The notes beneath the pieces are model-generated. The model was given only the letters and a program-made list of their open reading frames with translations. It made no database searches and had not been told where the DNA came from. A stretch of DNA of 45,605 bases from Gordonia sputi NBRC 100414 (lineage in GTDB: Bacteria; Actinomycetota; Actinomycetes; Mycobacteriales; Mycobacteriaceae), in assembly GCF_000248055.1 (NCBI RefSeq), contig NZ_BAFC01000005.1, positions 1 through 45,605 of the forward strand. The letters run 5' to 3'. Below are positions 17,659 through 24,733 of this stretch, piece after piece (position 1 is the first letter of the stretch; the number at the start of each line of letters is the position of its first letter). The position numbers were made by a program, and so were the translations under genes.

Positions 17659-18372
17659 TCAACAGGATTGGGCGTGAACCGCCCGCACCACTCCCGGGTC
17701 GGCTCCGGTCTTGGGGTTGTGCGGGTCCGCCGAGCGAAGGGCTTCGAGCGCGGCCTGTGTGTCCTGCGACTGCTCACGTGCCTTGTAGTGCTCGCCGAGC
17801 GCGACGTCGACTGAGGTACCGGTGCGGCCGTCGTCGACGAGTTCTGCACACGGGATCGCGACCCAGACCGACGCTGCGGCAGCCTTTCCTGCGGGCCCGA
17901 AGCGGATCTGCGCCACGCAGTCGAGGTCGTGGTTGGGGTAGAGGGCGTCGTCGGCGTATGCACCGTCGGGAACGGGATTGAATCCCTGCGCGGTCAGATC
18001 GTCTGAGACCGTCTGGGCTTCGCCGCGCTGAGTCGACGCGTTGAGCACACGCACCTGGAACGTCGACAGTGCGGCGGGTGCGACCTTCAGCATGTCGTCA
18101 CGGCTGACGACGGTCAGCTTCGGTGTCTTCGCCGACGCGGCCGCTGGGGCATTGGCGACCGGGGGTGCCGCCACCGATGAACTGGCCGGTGTGGGCTGGT
18201 TGCAACTCGTGGGCGTTGCGTCGGCCGTCGAGTTGGAAAGCGCGACAGCCCATGCGATCACACCCACGACGAGCAGGATGACCGCGACGATGATGGCGGG
18301 CCGCGCACGCCGACGTCGATAGGGGCGTCCCTTGTCATCGGTGGGGTAACCGACCGTAATCCTCGAGACCAC
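17659..18372 (-). CDS. envelope-integrity protein Cei-like, LytR C-terminal domain
   Basis: The chosen GTG at 18372 has AAGGAG about 11 bases upstream and gives 237 residues; ATG 18396 is an alternative. After a basic N-terminus ('GRPYRRRRARPA') comes one membrane anchor 'IIVAVILLVVGVIAWAVAL', then a Pro/Ala/Ser-rich periplasmic linker and a LytR_C domain from about residue 105 ('FQVRVLNASTQRGEAQTVSDDL', later 'DLDCVAQIRFG'). Cysteines at the ends of the periplasmic part could pair. Rv2700 (Cei), in the same position, protects the mycobacterial envelope. It converges on suhB with a 20-base gap. Confidence 0.88.
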   Translation of the reverse strand: MVSRITVGYPTDDKGRPYRRRRARPAIIVAVILLVVGVIAWAVALSNSTADATPTSCNQPTPASSSVAAPPVANAPAAASAKTPKLTVVSRDDMLKVAPAALSTFQVRVLNASTQRGEAQTVSDDLTAQGFNPVPDGAYADDALYPNHDLDCVAQIRFGPAGKAAAASVWVAIPCAELVDDGRTGTSVDVALGEHYKAREQSQDTQAALEALRSADPHNPKTGADPGVVRAVHAQSC

Positions 18373-18608
18373 CGTTGACCCTGCTCCTTCTCGCATCCAC
18401 GCATACCTGCGCCTGCCGACGCCGGGAGCCCAGCGAGCAGGACGAGGTTCACTGTAGAGGGTTCGTGCGCGGGTGTGGGTCAAGCACTGTGTATGCGAGT
18501 CGGTCCCTGTGCGTGTGAGTCGGTCCGGTCTGCGCACGAGTCCTGGTTCACTCCGGGTGTGCGTCTGAGTCGACCGACACTCGGGAATGAATCGGCGTAC
18601 GCGTGATG

Positions 18609-18637
18609 TTGACCGCGGACAAGCGATGCACTACAGT
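18609..18637 (+). promoter_or_regulatory. consensus-like SigA promoter of the DUF4193 gene
   Basis: TTGACC (18609-18614) and TACAGT (18632-18637) are separated by 17 bases, close to the primary-sigma consensus. Transcription would start near 18644 and leave a leader of about 200 bases. The stretch 18373-18848 holds no gene: it contains this promoter, the CRP-type palindrome and otherwise nothing I can assign. Confidence 0.75.
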
Positions 18638-18681
18638 TCGGGCGCCCCGTCCTAGACAAGGGCGGACCAGTCTGCAGAATA

Positions 18682-18697
18682 TGTGATGCACATCACA
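18682..18697. promoter_or_regulatory. CRP-type palindrome in the DUF4193 leader
   Basis: TGTGATGCACATCACA is a perfect TGTGA-N6-TCACA palindrome, the consensus of CRP and of mycobacterial Rv3676. It lies about 40 bases beyond the predicted transcription start, so bound protein would be expected to block rather than activate, unless a second promoter lies downstream. Confidence 0.7.
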
Positions 18698-18848
18698 TAA
18701 ATCTGTTTGGTTGGGGGTAACGAATTGCAGGCGCCACGAGTTGTTGTGACGTCGGTGAAATCCAACCCCCGACAGGCATCGTGCTCATTGGTCGACTGGC
18801 CACAAGCCAGTCCTCCTCGGCTCCAACTCCAACCAAGTAAGGCACACA

Positions 18849-19148
18849 ATGGCTACTGATTACGACGCGCCACGGCGTACGGAGACCGAAGACCTGAATG
18901 AGGATTCGCTCGAAGAGTTGAAGGCTCGTCGCAGCGAAGCCCAGTCGTCTGCGGTTGACGTCGACGAGACCGACACGGCCGAGTCTTTCGAGCTGCCCGG
19001 CGCTGATCTCTCGGGTGAAGAGCTCTCCGTCCGCGTGATCCCCAAGCAGGCCGACGAGTTCACCTGCAGCAGCTGCTTCCTCGTTTATCACCGCAGCCGA
19101 TTGGCTCGGGAGAACGGCAGCTCGCTCATCTGCGTCGACTGCGCCTGA
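18849..19148 (+). CDS. DUF4193 family protein
   Basis: A 99-residue acidic protein, nearly the length of Rv2699c. It begins 'MATDYDAPRRTETEDLNEDSLEELKARR' and ends with 'DEFTCSSCFLVYHRSRLA' and 'LICVDCA'. The two CxxC pairs suggest a zinc ribbon. The family is highly conserved in actinobacteria and its role is unknown. The start has CCAAGTAAGG 8-17 bases ahead, which gives a modest ribosome site. A long leader with a strong promoter suggests high or controlled expression. A large hairpin follows the stop. Confidence 0.92.
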   Translation: MATDYDAPRRTETEDLNEDSLEELKARRSEAQSSAVDVDETDTAESFELPGADLSGEELSVRVIPKQADEFTCSSCFLVYHRSRLARENGSSLICVDCA

Positions 19149-19186
19149 GCGGCGCGCAGCGTGCCGGTATCCGGCACCGCTGCGCC
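19147..19186 (+). terminator. long GC-rich hairpin after DUF4193
   Basis: GCGGCG-GCAGCG-TGCCGG on the left pairs with CCGGCA-CGCTGC-GCCGC on the right across a four-base loop, with single-base bulges. The stem starts at the DUF4193 stop codon, so it is a likely terminator. Confidence 0.65.
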
Positions 19187-19250
19187 GCTTGCGTCTGCTC
19201 GTGAGTCTCGGACCGACCGTGGGCCCCCAGCCTTGGTCGTCCCCACTCCT

Positions 19251-19280
19251 GGTCGCTTCAGCCCAGGTCGCTTCAGCCCT
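19251..19280. repeat. 15-bp tandem duplication over the DUF3093 stop codon
   Basis: GGTCGCTTCAGCCCA (19251-19265) and GGTCGCTTCAGCCCT (19266-19280) are adjacent and differ at the last base. On the reverse strand the DUF3093 stop codon lies inside the second copy and is repeated in the first. Confidence 0.75.
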
Positions 19281-19836
19281 GGTCGCGGTCCGAGTGCTCA
19301 GGACTCACCGTATGCGTCGTGCTGGCATCGGGAATGCCCAGTGCGGCGAGCACCTTTTCGGGATGACGCGTTGACACCAGCCAGTAGGGCGTCGGGTCAT
19401 CGGGATCGTCCAACACCAACAACACCATCGTCTTGATCCACGCGTGGTGCATGAGGAAGGCAGCCGGATCGAGCTGCCGACCGAGCGCCGCACTCTTGGC
19501 CGACGCAGGGATACTCGCCCCGCGCGCGATGACAGAGCTCGGCAATTGCGCCTTGCCCGCGTGCAAGACCCCGTCGGCGCTGACCCTGATCTGGGTACGG
19601 CCCATCGACCACAGCATGAATGCACACAGCAGCCCGACGGCGATGTATCCGACGAAACTCCACGACGAGCGATGCGCCGAGAGCTCTATCTCGTATCCGG
19701 CGACCGCGGTCACCACTGCCGCGGCAGGCCACCACCACAGGGGCACACGCAGCCGTTCGCTGTAGCGGTCTGCTGCCGGATCAGTCGGTCCTGACGACCG
19801 GACCCCGGTCTCCTCGGGGCGTTCGGATGAACTCAC
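19273..19836 (-). CDS. DUF3093 family membrane protein
   Basis: The GTG at 19836 gives 187 residues. Two membrane segments follow a 30-residue cytoplasmic start: 'VPLWWWPAAAVVTAVAGYEIE' and 'FVGYIAVGLLCAFMLWSMG'. The soluble part 'IRVSADGVLHAGKAQLPSS' and 'YWLVSTRHPEKVLAALG' is the DUF3093 signature (Rv2698 by position). The function is unknown. The open frame upstream to 20052 overlaps dut in antisense and is discarded. A TACGCT hexamer ends seven bases before the GTG, overlapping the dut promoter. Confidence 0.87.
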   Translation of the reverse strand: MSSSERPEETGVRSSGPTDPAADRYSERLRVPLWWWPAAAVVTAVAGYEIELSAHRSSWSFVGYIAVGLLCAFMLWSMGRTQIRVSADGVLHAGKAQLPSSVIARGASIPASAKSAALGRQLDPAAFLMHHAWIKTMVLLVLDDPDDPTPYWLVSTRHPEKVLAALGIPDASTTHTVSPEHSDRDQG

Positions 19837-19843
19837 AAAGCTC

Positions 19844-19853
19844 AGCGTAGTCT
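19844..19853. promoter_or_regulatory. overlapping divergent -10 elements for dut and DUF3093
   Basis: The forward TAGTCT (19848-19853) ends six bases before the dut GTG, and the reverse TACGCT (19844-19849) ends seven bases before the DUF3093 GTG. They share two bases, and the two start codons are only 23 bases apart. Both transcripts would be leaderless. Confidence 0.65.
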
Positions 19854-19859
19854 GCGTTC

Positions 19860-20429
19860 GTGACCGTAGAATCCACCCCCGGCGCTGCACCGATCGGTCA
19901 GATCCCGGTGAAGCGACTCGATCCGGACATTCCACTGCCGACTCGGGCTCATGCCGGCGATGCGGGTGTCGACCTCTGTTCCACCATTGATGTCGAACTG
20001 CCGCCAGGCCGTCGACAGCTCGTCGGAACGGGGATCGCCGTGGCGCTGCCATTCGGAACGGTCGGGCTGATCCATCCGCGGTCGGGACTCGCCGCGCGCG
20101 CCGGATTGTCGATCGTCAACGCGCCCGGAACCATCGACGCCGGGTACCGCGGGGAGATCAAGGTGTGTCTGATCAACCTCGACCCGTCGGAGACGATCAG
20201 CATCGTGCGCGGGGATCGCATCGCGCAGTTGCTGATCCAGAGGATCGAACTCGCCGACTTCACCGAGGTCGACGAGCTCGACGAGACAGCTCGCGGCGAG
20301 GGTGGCTACGGATCGAGCGGCGGACACGCCATACTGACGGGTGGGGGATCCGTCGATCCGGGCACTGTCGACCCGGCCAACGGCTCGGATACCGCAGGCG
20401 ACAACGCGAACGAGGAGAACCCCACGTGA
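19860..20429 (+). CDS. dut: deoxyuridine 5'-triphosphate nucleotidohydrolase (dUTPase)
   Basis: A 189-residue trimeric-type dUTPase. All five motifs are visible: '[12 protein letters not shown]' (1), '[13 protein letters not shown]' (2), '[20 protein letters not shown]' (3), '[12 protein letters not shown]' (4) and '[10 protein letters not shown]' (5). It cleaves dUTP to dUMP and pyrophosphate, keeping uracil out of DNA. After motif 5 there is an unusually long acidic, Gly/Asp-rich tail of about 40 residues. The last codons overlap the start of the DUF3710 gene, so the two are translated together. Confidence 0.97.
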   Translation: MTVESTPGAAPIGQIPVKRLDPDIPLPTRAHAGDAGVDLCSTIDVELPPGRRQLVGTGIAVALPFGTVGLIHPRSGLAARAGLSIVNAPGTIDAGYRGEIKVCLINLDPSETISIVRGDRIAQLLIQRIELADFTEVDELDETARGEGGYGSSGGHAILTGGGSVDPGTVDPANGSDTAGDNANEENPT

Positions 20430-21262
20430 TGGCACGAGACCCCGAGTCGGCGTCGGACACTGCCGACCAGCCGCTGCTCATCGGGCAGGCGCGCGGACCC
20501 TACGACATCACCGAACTCGACACCCCGGCAGAGGATCTCGAGAAATCGCACCTCGACCTCGGTGCCGTGCTGGTGCCTGTTGTCGAAGGCGGCCAGGTCA
20601 CCGTCGAGATGACCGCCGACCATCAACCAGAGGCCGTCTACCTGGTGACTCCCTACGGCCGGATCACCGTCGCTGCTTTCGCGGCGCCGAAGTCGCCGGG
20701 ACTGTGGCGCGAGGTGGTCGGTGAACTCGTCGACTCATTGAAGAACGACGGAGCGACCACGAGCATCGAAGACGGTCATTGGGGCCGCGAAATCGTCGCA
20801 GAGGTTCCGGGCGGCTGTCATCGTTTCATCGGCGTCGACGGCCCGCGCTGGATGGTTCGCCTGGTGGCGAGCGGACCGAACGAAACCGCGTCCGAACTGT
20901 CCCAGCTGTCTCGTGCCGTGCTCGCGGAGTCGGTGGTGCGTCGAGGCGCCGAGCCCGCACCTCCCCGCGAGATGCTGCCTCTTGTCCTGCCGCCGGTCTT
21001 GGCCGAGCAGGTCGCCGCAGCACAACAGCAGATGTTCGAGGGCGCGTCGGCCGAGGGTGGCGATGTCCCGCCCGGCGTCGTCGTACCCGACGGAGCCGTT
21101 GCAGGCTCGGGTGACGATCCGACTGCGCAGCAGACGGGTGGCACGGACACGGGCGACGCCGCCGACGACGCCGAGTTCACGGCCGGTGGGGACGTCGACT
21201 CCTCCGACGATCAGACCCGCTCGGCGGGCTCGGCAATGCAGCGTTTTCGTCGACGCCGCTGA
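20426..21262 (+). CDS. DUF3710 family protein
   Basis: The GTG at 20426 overlaps the dut stop by four bases (GTGA) and has GAGGAG eight bases upstream; the adjacent ATG at 20429 is the alternative. The product has 278 residues. The core 'GPYDITELD' with '[10 protein letters not shown]', then '[18 protein letters not shown]' and '[18 protein letters not shown]' is the DUF3710 family, found next to dut in many actinobacteria. Function is unknown. The last 80 residues are acidic and disordered and end in a basic 'QRFRRRR'. Confidence 0.9.
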   Translation: MMARDPESASDTADQPLLIGQARGPYDITELDTPAEDLEKSHLDLGAVLVPVVEGGQVTVEMTADHQPEAVYLVTPYGRITVAAFAAPKSPGLWREVVGELVDSLKNDGATTSIEDGHWGREIVAEVPGGCHRFIGVDGPRWMVRLVASGPNETASELSQLSRAVLAESVVRRGAEPAPPREMLPLVLPPVLAEQVAAAQQQMFEGASAEGGDVPPGVVVPDGAVAGSGDDPTAQQTGGTDTGDAADDAEFTAGGDVDSSDDQTRSAGSAMQRFRRRR

Positions 21263-21270
21263 CCTCGCTC

Positions 21271-22032
21271 TCATAGGCGCCGGGCAGGCTCCGACTCCTG
21301 CGCCGCACTCAGGCGCAGCCAGGCTCGCGCGCACGATGTCCCGAGCACCGAGGGATCTGTGCCCCACTGAGTCAATTCGACGTCGACGATCTCCGCGCGC
21401 GGTGCAGCGGCCGACCACTCCTCGGCGATTGTGCGGGGATGTAGTGGATCGTCGAGCGTGGCGGTGAGCGCAAGTGGCACAGCGAGTTTGGAGATGTCGT
21501 CCGAGGTTGGAGCCGCGCACTCCGCCGCCGCGCGCAGTTGTGCGACCAGGTCGCGGGACTGCGCGCGCCACGACCGACTCAGCTCGACGCCGAGCCACTC
21601 GGGACTCGTCGAGACCATCGCCGCGATCGTTGCGTCGAGTCCGTCGCGTTCGATGGAGTCGGCGGTGAGGCGGGCGCTCGCCGCGGCAAGCGATCCCGAC
21701 GGTTCGCCGCTCCACGGCGGTAGCGCAGCCAGGACGCCGGCACAGGTTCCGGTGTGTGCGGCCTGTCGGTCCAGCGCCCACCGCAGTGCGGTCACCGCGC
21801 CGATGGACACGCCGCCGACCAGGACGACCGCATGCTCGCGCGCCGCGGCGTCGAGTGCGCGGATGAATCCGGGGATGAGGTCGGCGGTCGGTTCCACAGC
21901 GATGAGCTCGACGTCGAGAAGTCGGGCGGCCGCCCCGAATGCCCGTCGAACGTAGTCGTCGTCCGACCCTGTGCCGGGCATGGCGATCAACGCGGTCGGT
22001 GCTGGTGGGGGCGCGGTGTCAGCCGAGGGCAT
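21271..22032 (-). CDS. alpha/beta-hydrolase fold protein
   Basis: A 253-residue protein. 'LIAMPGTGSDDDYVRRAFGAAARLL' resembles an oxyanion-hole region, and 'VVLVGGVSIGAVTALRWAL' contains a GxSxG-type nucleophile elbow (G-V-S-I-G). An acidic residue may come from 'ATLDDPLHP'; a clear catalytic His is less certain ('LHPRTIAEEW'). There is no signal peptide, so it is probably cytoplasmic. Rv2695 is the positional counterpart. The substrate cannot be inferred. It converges on the DUF3710 gene with an eight-base gap. Confidence 0.8.
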   Translation of the reverse strand: MPSADTAPPPAPTALIAMPGTGSDDDYVRRAFGAAARLLDVELIAVEPTADLIPGFIRALDAAAREHAVVLVGGVSIGAVTALRWALDRQAAHTGTCAGVLAALPPWSGEPSGSLAAASARLTADSIERDGLDATIAAMVSTSPEWLGVELSRSWRAQSRDLVAQLRAAAECAAPTSDDISKLAVPLALTATLDDPLHPRTIAEEWSAAAPRAEIVDVELTQWGTDPSVLGTSCARAWLRLSAAQESEPARRL

Positions 22033-22164
22033 GAACCGATGATGCCGTCCGTTGTAACTGGTGAGCGCAGGGGTCTAGGCTGACCGAGTGCGGCTCGGTT
22101 GGTTCAGCCCGATACACCGCGCCCGAAACACTGATCGTGCCCACATCGCTATTTGGAGGTTGGG

Positions 22165-22542
22165 ATGCCCACAGCCGGTTATCTCAAGCGACTGACCAGG
22201 CGGCTCACCGAAGATCTCGGAGAAGCCGACGCGGAGAAGATCGCGGCGGAGTCGGCGGCCACCGGCGCCCAGCGCGCGGTGGAGTGTTCGCGCGGCGACG
22301 AGGTCACTATGCATGGCGAGTTGCGCGCGGTCGAGACCTGTTCACGCACCGCCAAGAGTGGGGTCAAGGCCGAGTTCTTCGACGGAAGCGACGTCGTCTT
22401 TCTGAAATGGATGGGACGTAACCGCATCCCGGGTATCGAGCCGGGTCGGAAGATCACCGTGAGTGGGCGTCTCGGCGAACACAACGGCACCAAGGTGATC
22501 TACAACCCCGATTACGAATTGCATGGCGACGGAGAAGACTGA
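22165..22542 (+). CDS. OB-fold nucleic-acid-binding protein
   Basis: The ATG at 22165 follows GGAGGT closely and gives 125 residues; an in-frame TTG at 22153 is less likely. The N-terminal helix 'YLKRLTRRLTEDLGEADAEKIAAES' is followed by an OB-fold: 'GDEVTMHGELRAVETC', 'VKAEFFDGSDVVFLKWMG', 'IPGIEPGRKITVSGRLGEHNGTKVIYNP'. This matches the small actinobacterial OB-fold family (Rv2694c) thought to bind nucleic acid. The last 20 bases overlap the DUF3159 gene, which suggests coupled translation. Confidence 0.87.
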   Translation: MPTAGYLKRLTRRLTEDLGEADAEKIAAESAATGAQRAVECSRGDEVTMHGELRAVETCSRTAKSGVKAEFFDGSDVVFLKWMGRNRIPGIEPGRKITVSGRLGEHNGTKVIYNPDYELHGDGED

Positions 22543-23209
22543 CAGTCCCGACGCCGCGTCGGACATCGACGCAGCCCAGGCAGGCGAACGGCCGACGCCG
22601 ACGGTTCTCGAGCAGCTCGGCGGAGTATCCGGCCTGATCTCGTCGACGATCCCGGTCATCGTATTCGTGGCCGTCAACGCCGCATTCGGTGTGACGGCGG
22701 CGATCATCGCGGCACTGGCTACGGCAGCAGTGGTCGCGGCCGTCCGTCTGTTCCGTCACGACGGACTCGCACCGGCGATCTCCGGCTTTCTCGGCGTGGC
22801 GATCTGCGCGTTCATCGCCCATCGCGTCGGCGACGCGAAAGGCTACTTTCTGTTCGGCATCTGGACGTCGCTGCTGTACGCGGGTGTCCTGGTCGCTTCG
22901 ATCCTGCTTCGATGGCCGCTGATCGGCGTGGCCTGGAATTACGTCAACGGCGCAGGAACGCAGTGGCGTCGCGACCGCAGGACATTGATCGCCTACGACG
23001 TCGCCACGGCATTCTGGGCGCTCGTGTTCGCGGGGCGCTATCTCGCACAGTCGTCGCTCTACGACAGCGGCGATACCGGTTGGCTGGCCGTCGCCCGGAT
23101 CGGGATGGGCTGGCCACTCACCGCGCTCGCAGTCGTGGTGACCATGGTGCTCGTCCGACGCGCGTCGCGCGCCGACGGGGCCTCAGCTGCCGTGGATCGC
23201 CGCGTGTAG
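22523..23209 (+). CDS. DUF3159 family integral membrane protein
   Basis: A 228-residue protein with an N-terminal acidic segment of about 30 residues and then five to six membrane helices. The family signature is 'LEQLGGVSGLISSTIPVIVFVAVN' followed by 'YFLFGIWTSLLYAGVLVASILLRWPLIGVAWNYVNG'. DUF3159 (Rv2693c by position) is related to septation-protein-like and transporter-like folds, but its role is unknown. It overlaps the end of ceoC by 27 bases in antisense. Confidence 0.9.
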   Translation: MATEKTDSPDAASDIDAAQAGERPTPTVLEQLGGVSGLISSTIPVIVFVAVNAAFGVTAAIIAALATAAVVAAVRLFRHDGLAPAISGFLGVAICAFIAHRVGDAKGYFLFGIWTSLLYAGVLVASILLRWPLIGVAWNYVNGAGTQWRRDRRTLIAYDVATAFWALVFAGRYLAQSSLYDSGDTGWLAVARIGMGWPLTALAVVVTMVLVRRASRADGASAAVDRRV

Positions 23210-23842
23210 CGCCGGTTCGACGTCGACTGCGGCGACGAAGACGAGTTCGTCGCCACCCTCGAGCGGATCGTCGCGCTCGGGCACGATCACGCGGCCGCCA
23301 CGGATGATGGCCACCAGCGCGGCGTCGCGCGGCAGATCGATCTTGCGGACCGGCTTGCCCGCCAGCGGGGTGTCGGGCGGCAGTGTGAGTTCGACGAGGT
23401 TTGCCTGACCCTGACGAAATGTCATGAGCCGCACCAGATCACCGACCGACACCGCCTCTTCGACCAGCGAGGCCAGTAGTCGAGGTGTCGACACCGCGAC
23501 GTCGACGCCCCAGTCCTCTCCGAACAGCCACTCGTTGCGCGGATCGTTCACGCGGGCGACGACCCTGCTCACCGCGAACTCGGTCTTCGCCAGCAGGCTG
23601 ACCACGAGATTGGCCTTGTCGTCGCCGGTGGCGGCGATCATCACATCGTAGGATTGCAACCCGGCTCGTTCGAGGTTGGCCAGCTCGCACGCATCCGCGA
23701 GCAGCCAGTTCGCTCCGCGGACCGCCTCGACGTCGATGTGGCTTGCGAGGCGTTCGAACAGGGTGACCTCGTGGCCTGCCGCGATGAGTTCACGGGCGAT
23801 CGAACGACCGACTGCGCCTGCACCGGCGATGGCGACTTTCAT
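23183..23842 (-). CDS. ceoC: TrkA-type potassium-uptake regulatory protein CeoC
   Basis: A 219-residue RCK protein. The Rossmann RCK_N domain starts 'MKVAIAGAGAVGRSIARELIAAGHEVTLFER' and includes 'YDVMIAATGDDKANLVVSLLAK'; RCK_C follows from about residue 140. It is the second of two tandem single-RCK genes, nine bases behind ceoB with a strong GAGGAGAG ribosome site, matching Rv2692. The pair should bind NAD(H) and gate a potassium transporter. No TrkH/G membrane subunit is nearby, but an APC-family permease is divergent from ceoB. Confidence 0.93.
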   Translation of the reverse strand: MKVAIAGAGAVGRSIARELIAAGHEVTLFERLASHIDVEAVRGANWLLADACELANLERAGLQSYDVMIAATGDDKANLVVSLLAKTEFAVSRVVARVNDPRNEWLFGEDWGVDVAVSTPRLLASLVEEAVSVGDLVRLMTFRQGQANLVELTLPPDTPLAGKPVRKIDLPRDAALVAIIRGGRVIVPERDDPLEGGDELVFVAAVDVEPALHAAIHGS

Positions 23843-23851
23843 CTCTCTCCT

Positions 23852-24517
23852 CTAATCGGCATGGGCCAGCGGCGCTGCGACGAGTGCGCGCACACCGGCG
23901 AGATCGTCGAGGCGGACCGATGCGAACACGATGTCGTCTTGTTGCAGAACGGTTTTGGCTTCGGGGAGGATCGGTTTGCCGTGGCGGTTCAGAAATGACA
24001 GGCGGGCCCCTGAGAGCTCTTGGAACTTCACCGACGTGATGCCGATCCACGACTCGTGGATGTCGAGCTGGGCGATCGCGATGGTTCCCGACGGATCGCG
24101 CCACTCCGTCGTCGTCGACGTCTCGCCGAGTGCCGAGACGAATCGCTCGGTCGTCCACGGCACCGTCGCGACGGTGGGAATCCCGAGTCGCTCATAGACC
24201 TGGGCGCGCTTGGCGTCGTAGATTCTGGCGACGACGCGAGGGACGTCGAAAGTCTCGCGCGCGACGCGCGCGGCGATGATGTTGGAGTTGTCGCCCGAGG
24301 ACACCGCGGCGAACGAGTCGGCCTGGTCGATCCCGGCGCGGGCGAGTACGTCGCGATCGAACCCGACCCCGACGATCTGCTCACCGGTGAAGTCGTCGGA
24401 CAGTCGTGTGAACGCCGCCGGATCGCGGTCGATGATGGCCACCTGGTGACCGCGCTTCTGCATGGCCATCGCCAGGGACGATCCCACTCGTCCGCACCCC
24501 ATGATGACTACCCGCAC
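23852..24517 (-). CDS. ceoB: TrkA-type potassium-uptake regulatory protein CeoB
   Basis: A 221-residue RCK protein from GTG 24517 with GAGAGGA upstream. The nucleotide-binding start is 'MRVVIMGCGRVGSSLAMAMQKRGHQVAIIDRD', with 'SFAAVSSGDNSNIIAARVAR' further on, and a C-terminal RCK_C domain ('GARLSFLNRHGKPILPEAKTVLQQDDIVFASV'). The paralogue ceoC follows. By family knowledge these are cytoplasmic regulatory subunits for K+ uptake. Confidence 0.93.
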   Translation of the reverse strand: MRVVIMGCGRVGSSLAMAMQKRGHQVAIIDRDPAAFTRLSDDFTGEQIVGVGFDRDVLARAGIDQADSFAAVSSGDNSNIIAARVARETFDVPRVVARIYDAKRAQVYERLGIPTVATVPWTTERFVSALGETSTTTEWRDPSGTIAIAQLDIHESWIGITSVKFQELSGARLSFLNRHGKPILPEAKTVLQQDDIVFASVRLDDLAGVRALVAAPLAHAD

Positions 24518-24733
24518 ATCGATCCTCTCGTGGGTTCACTGCTCGTCGGGCGCGGTGGAGCGTCGACGCAGGCGGTTGCCGCCGATTGTCCGCGCGACTT
24601 GAACCTACCCGCCCGATGACCCCGGCGACATCGGGCCATGCGAACTGGCCCACACGCGGAGATCACTGCCGCTTGATAGACCTTGCCGGGGCCGTAGTGG
24701 CCCAACACGAGCGCTAGGTCTTAGTGTTGCGTG

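Noticed and set aside
24518..24733. c-di-AMP (ydaO) riboswitch before the permease
   Set aside because: The region has some inverted repeats, but I could not find the conserved ydaO core, and the -10 element six bases before the GTG argues for a leaderless message.
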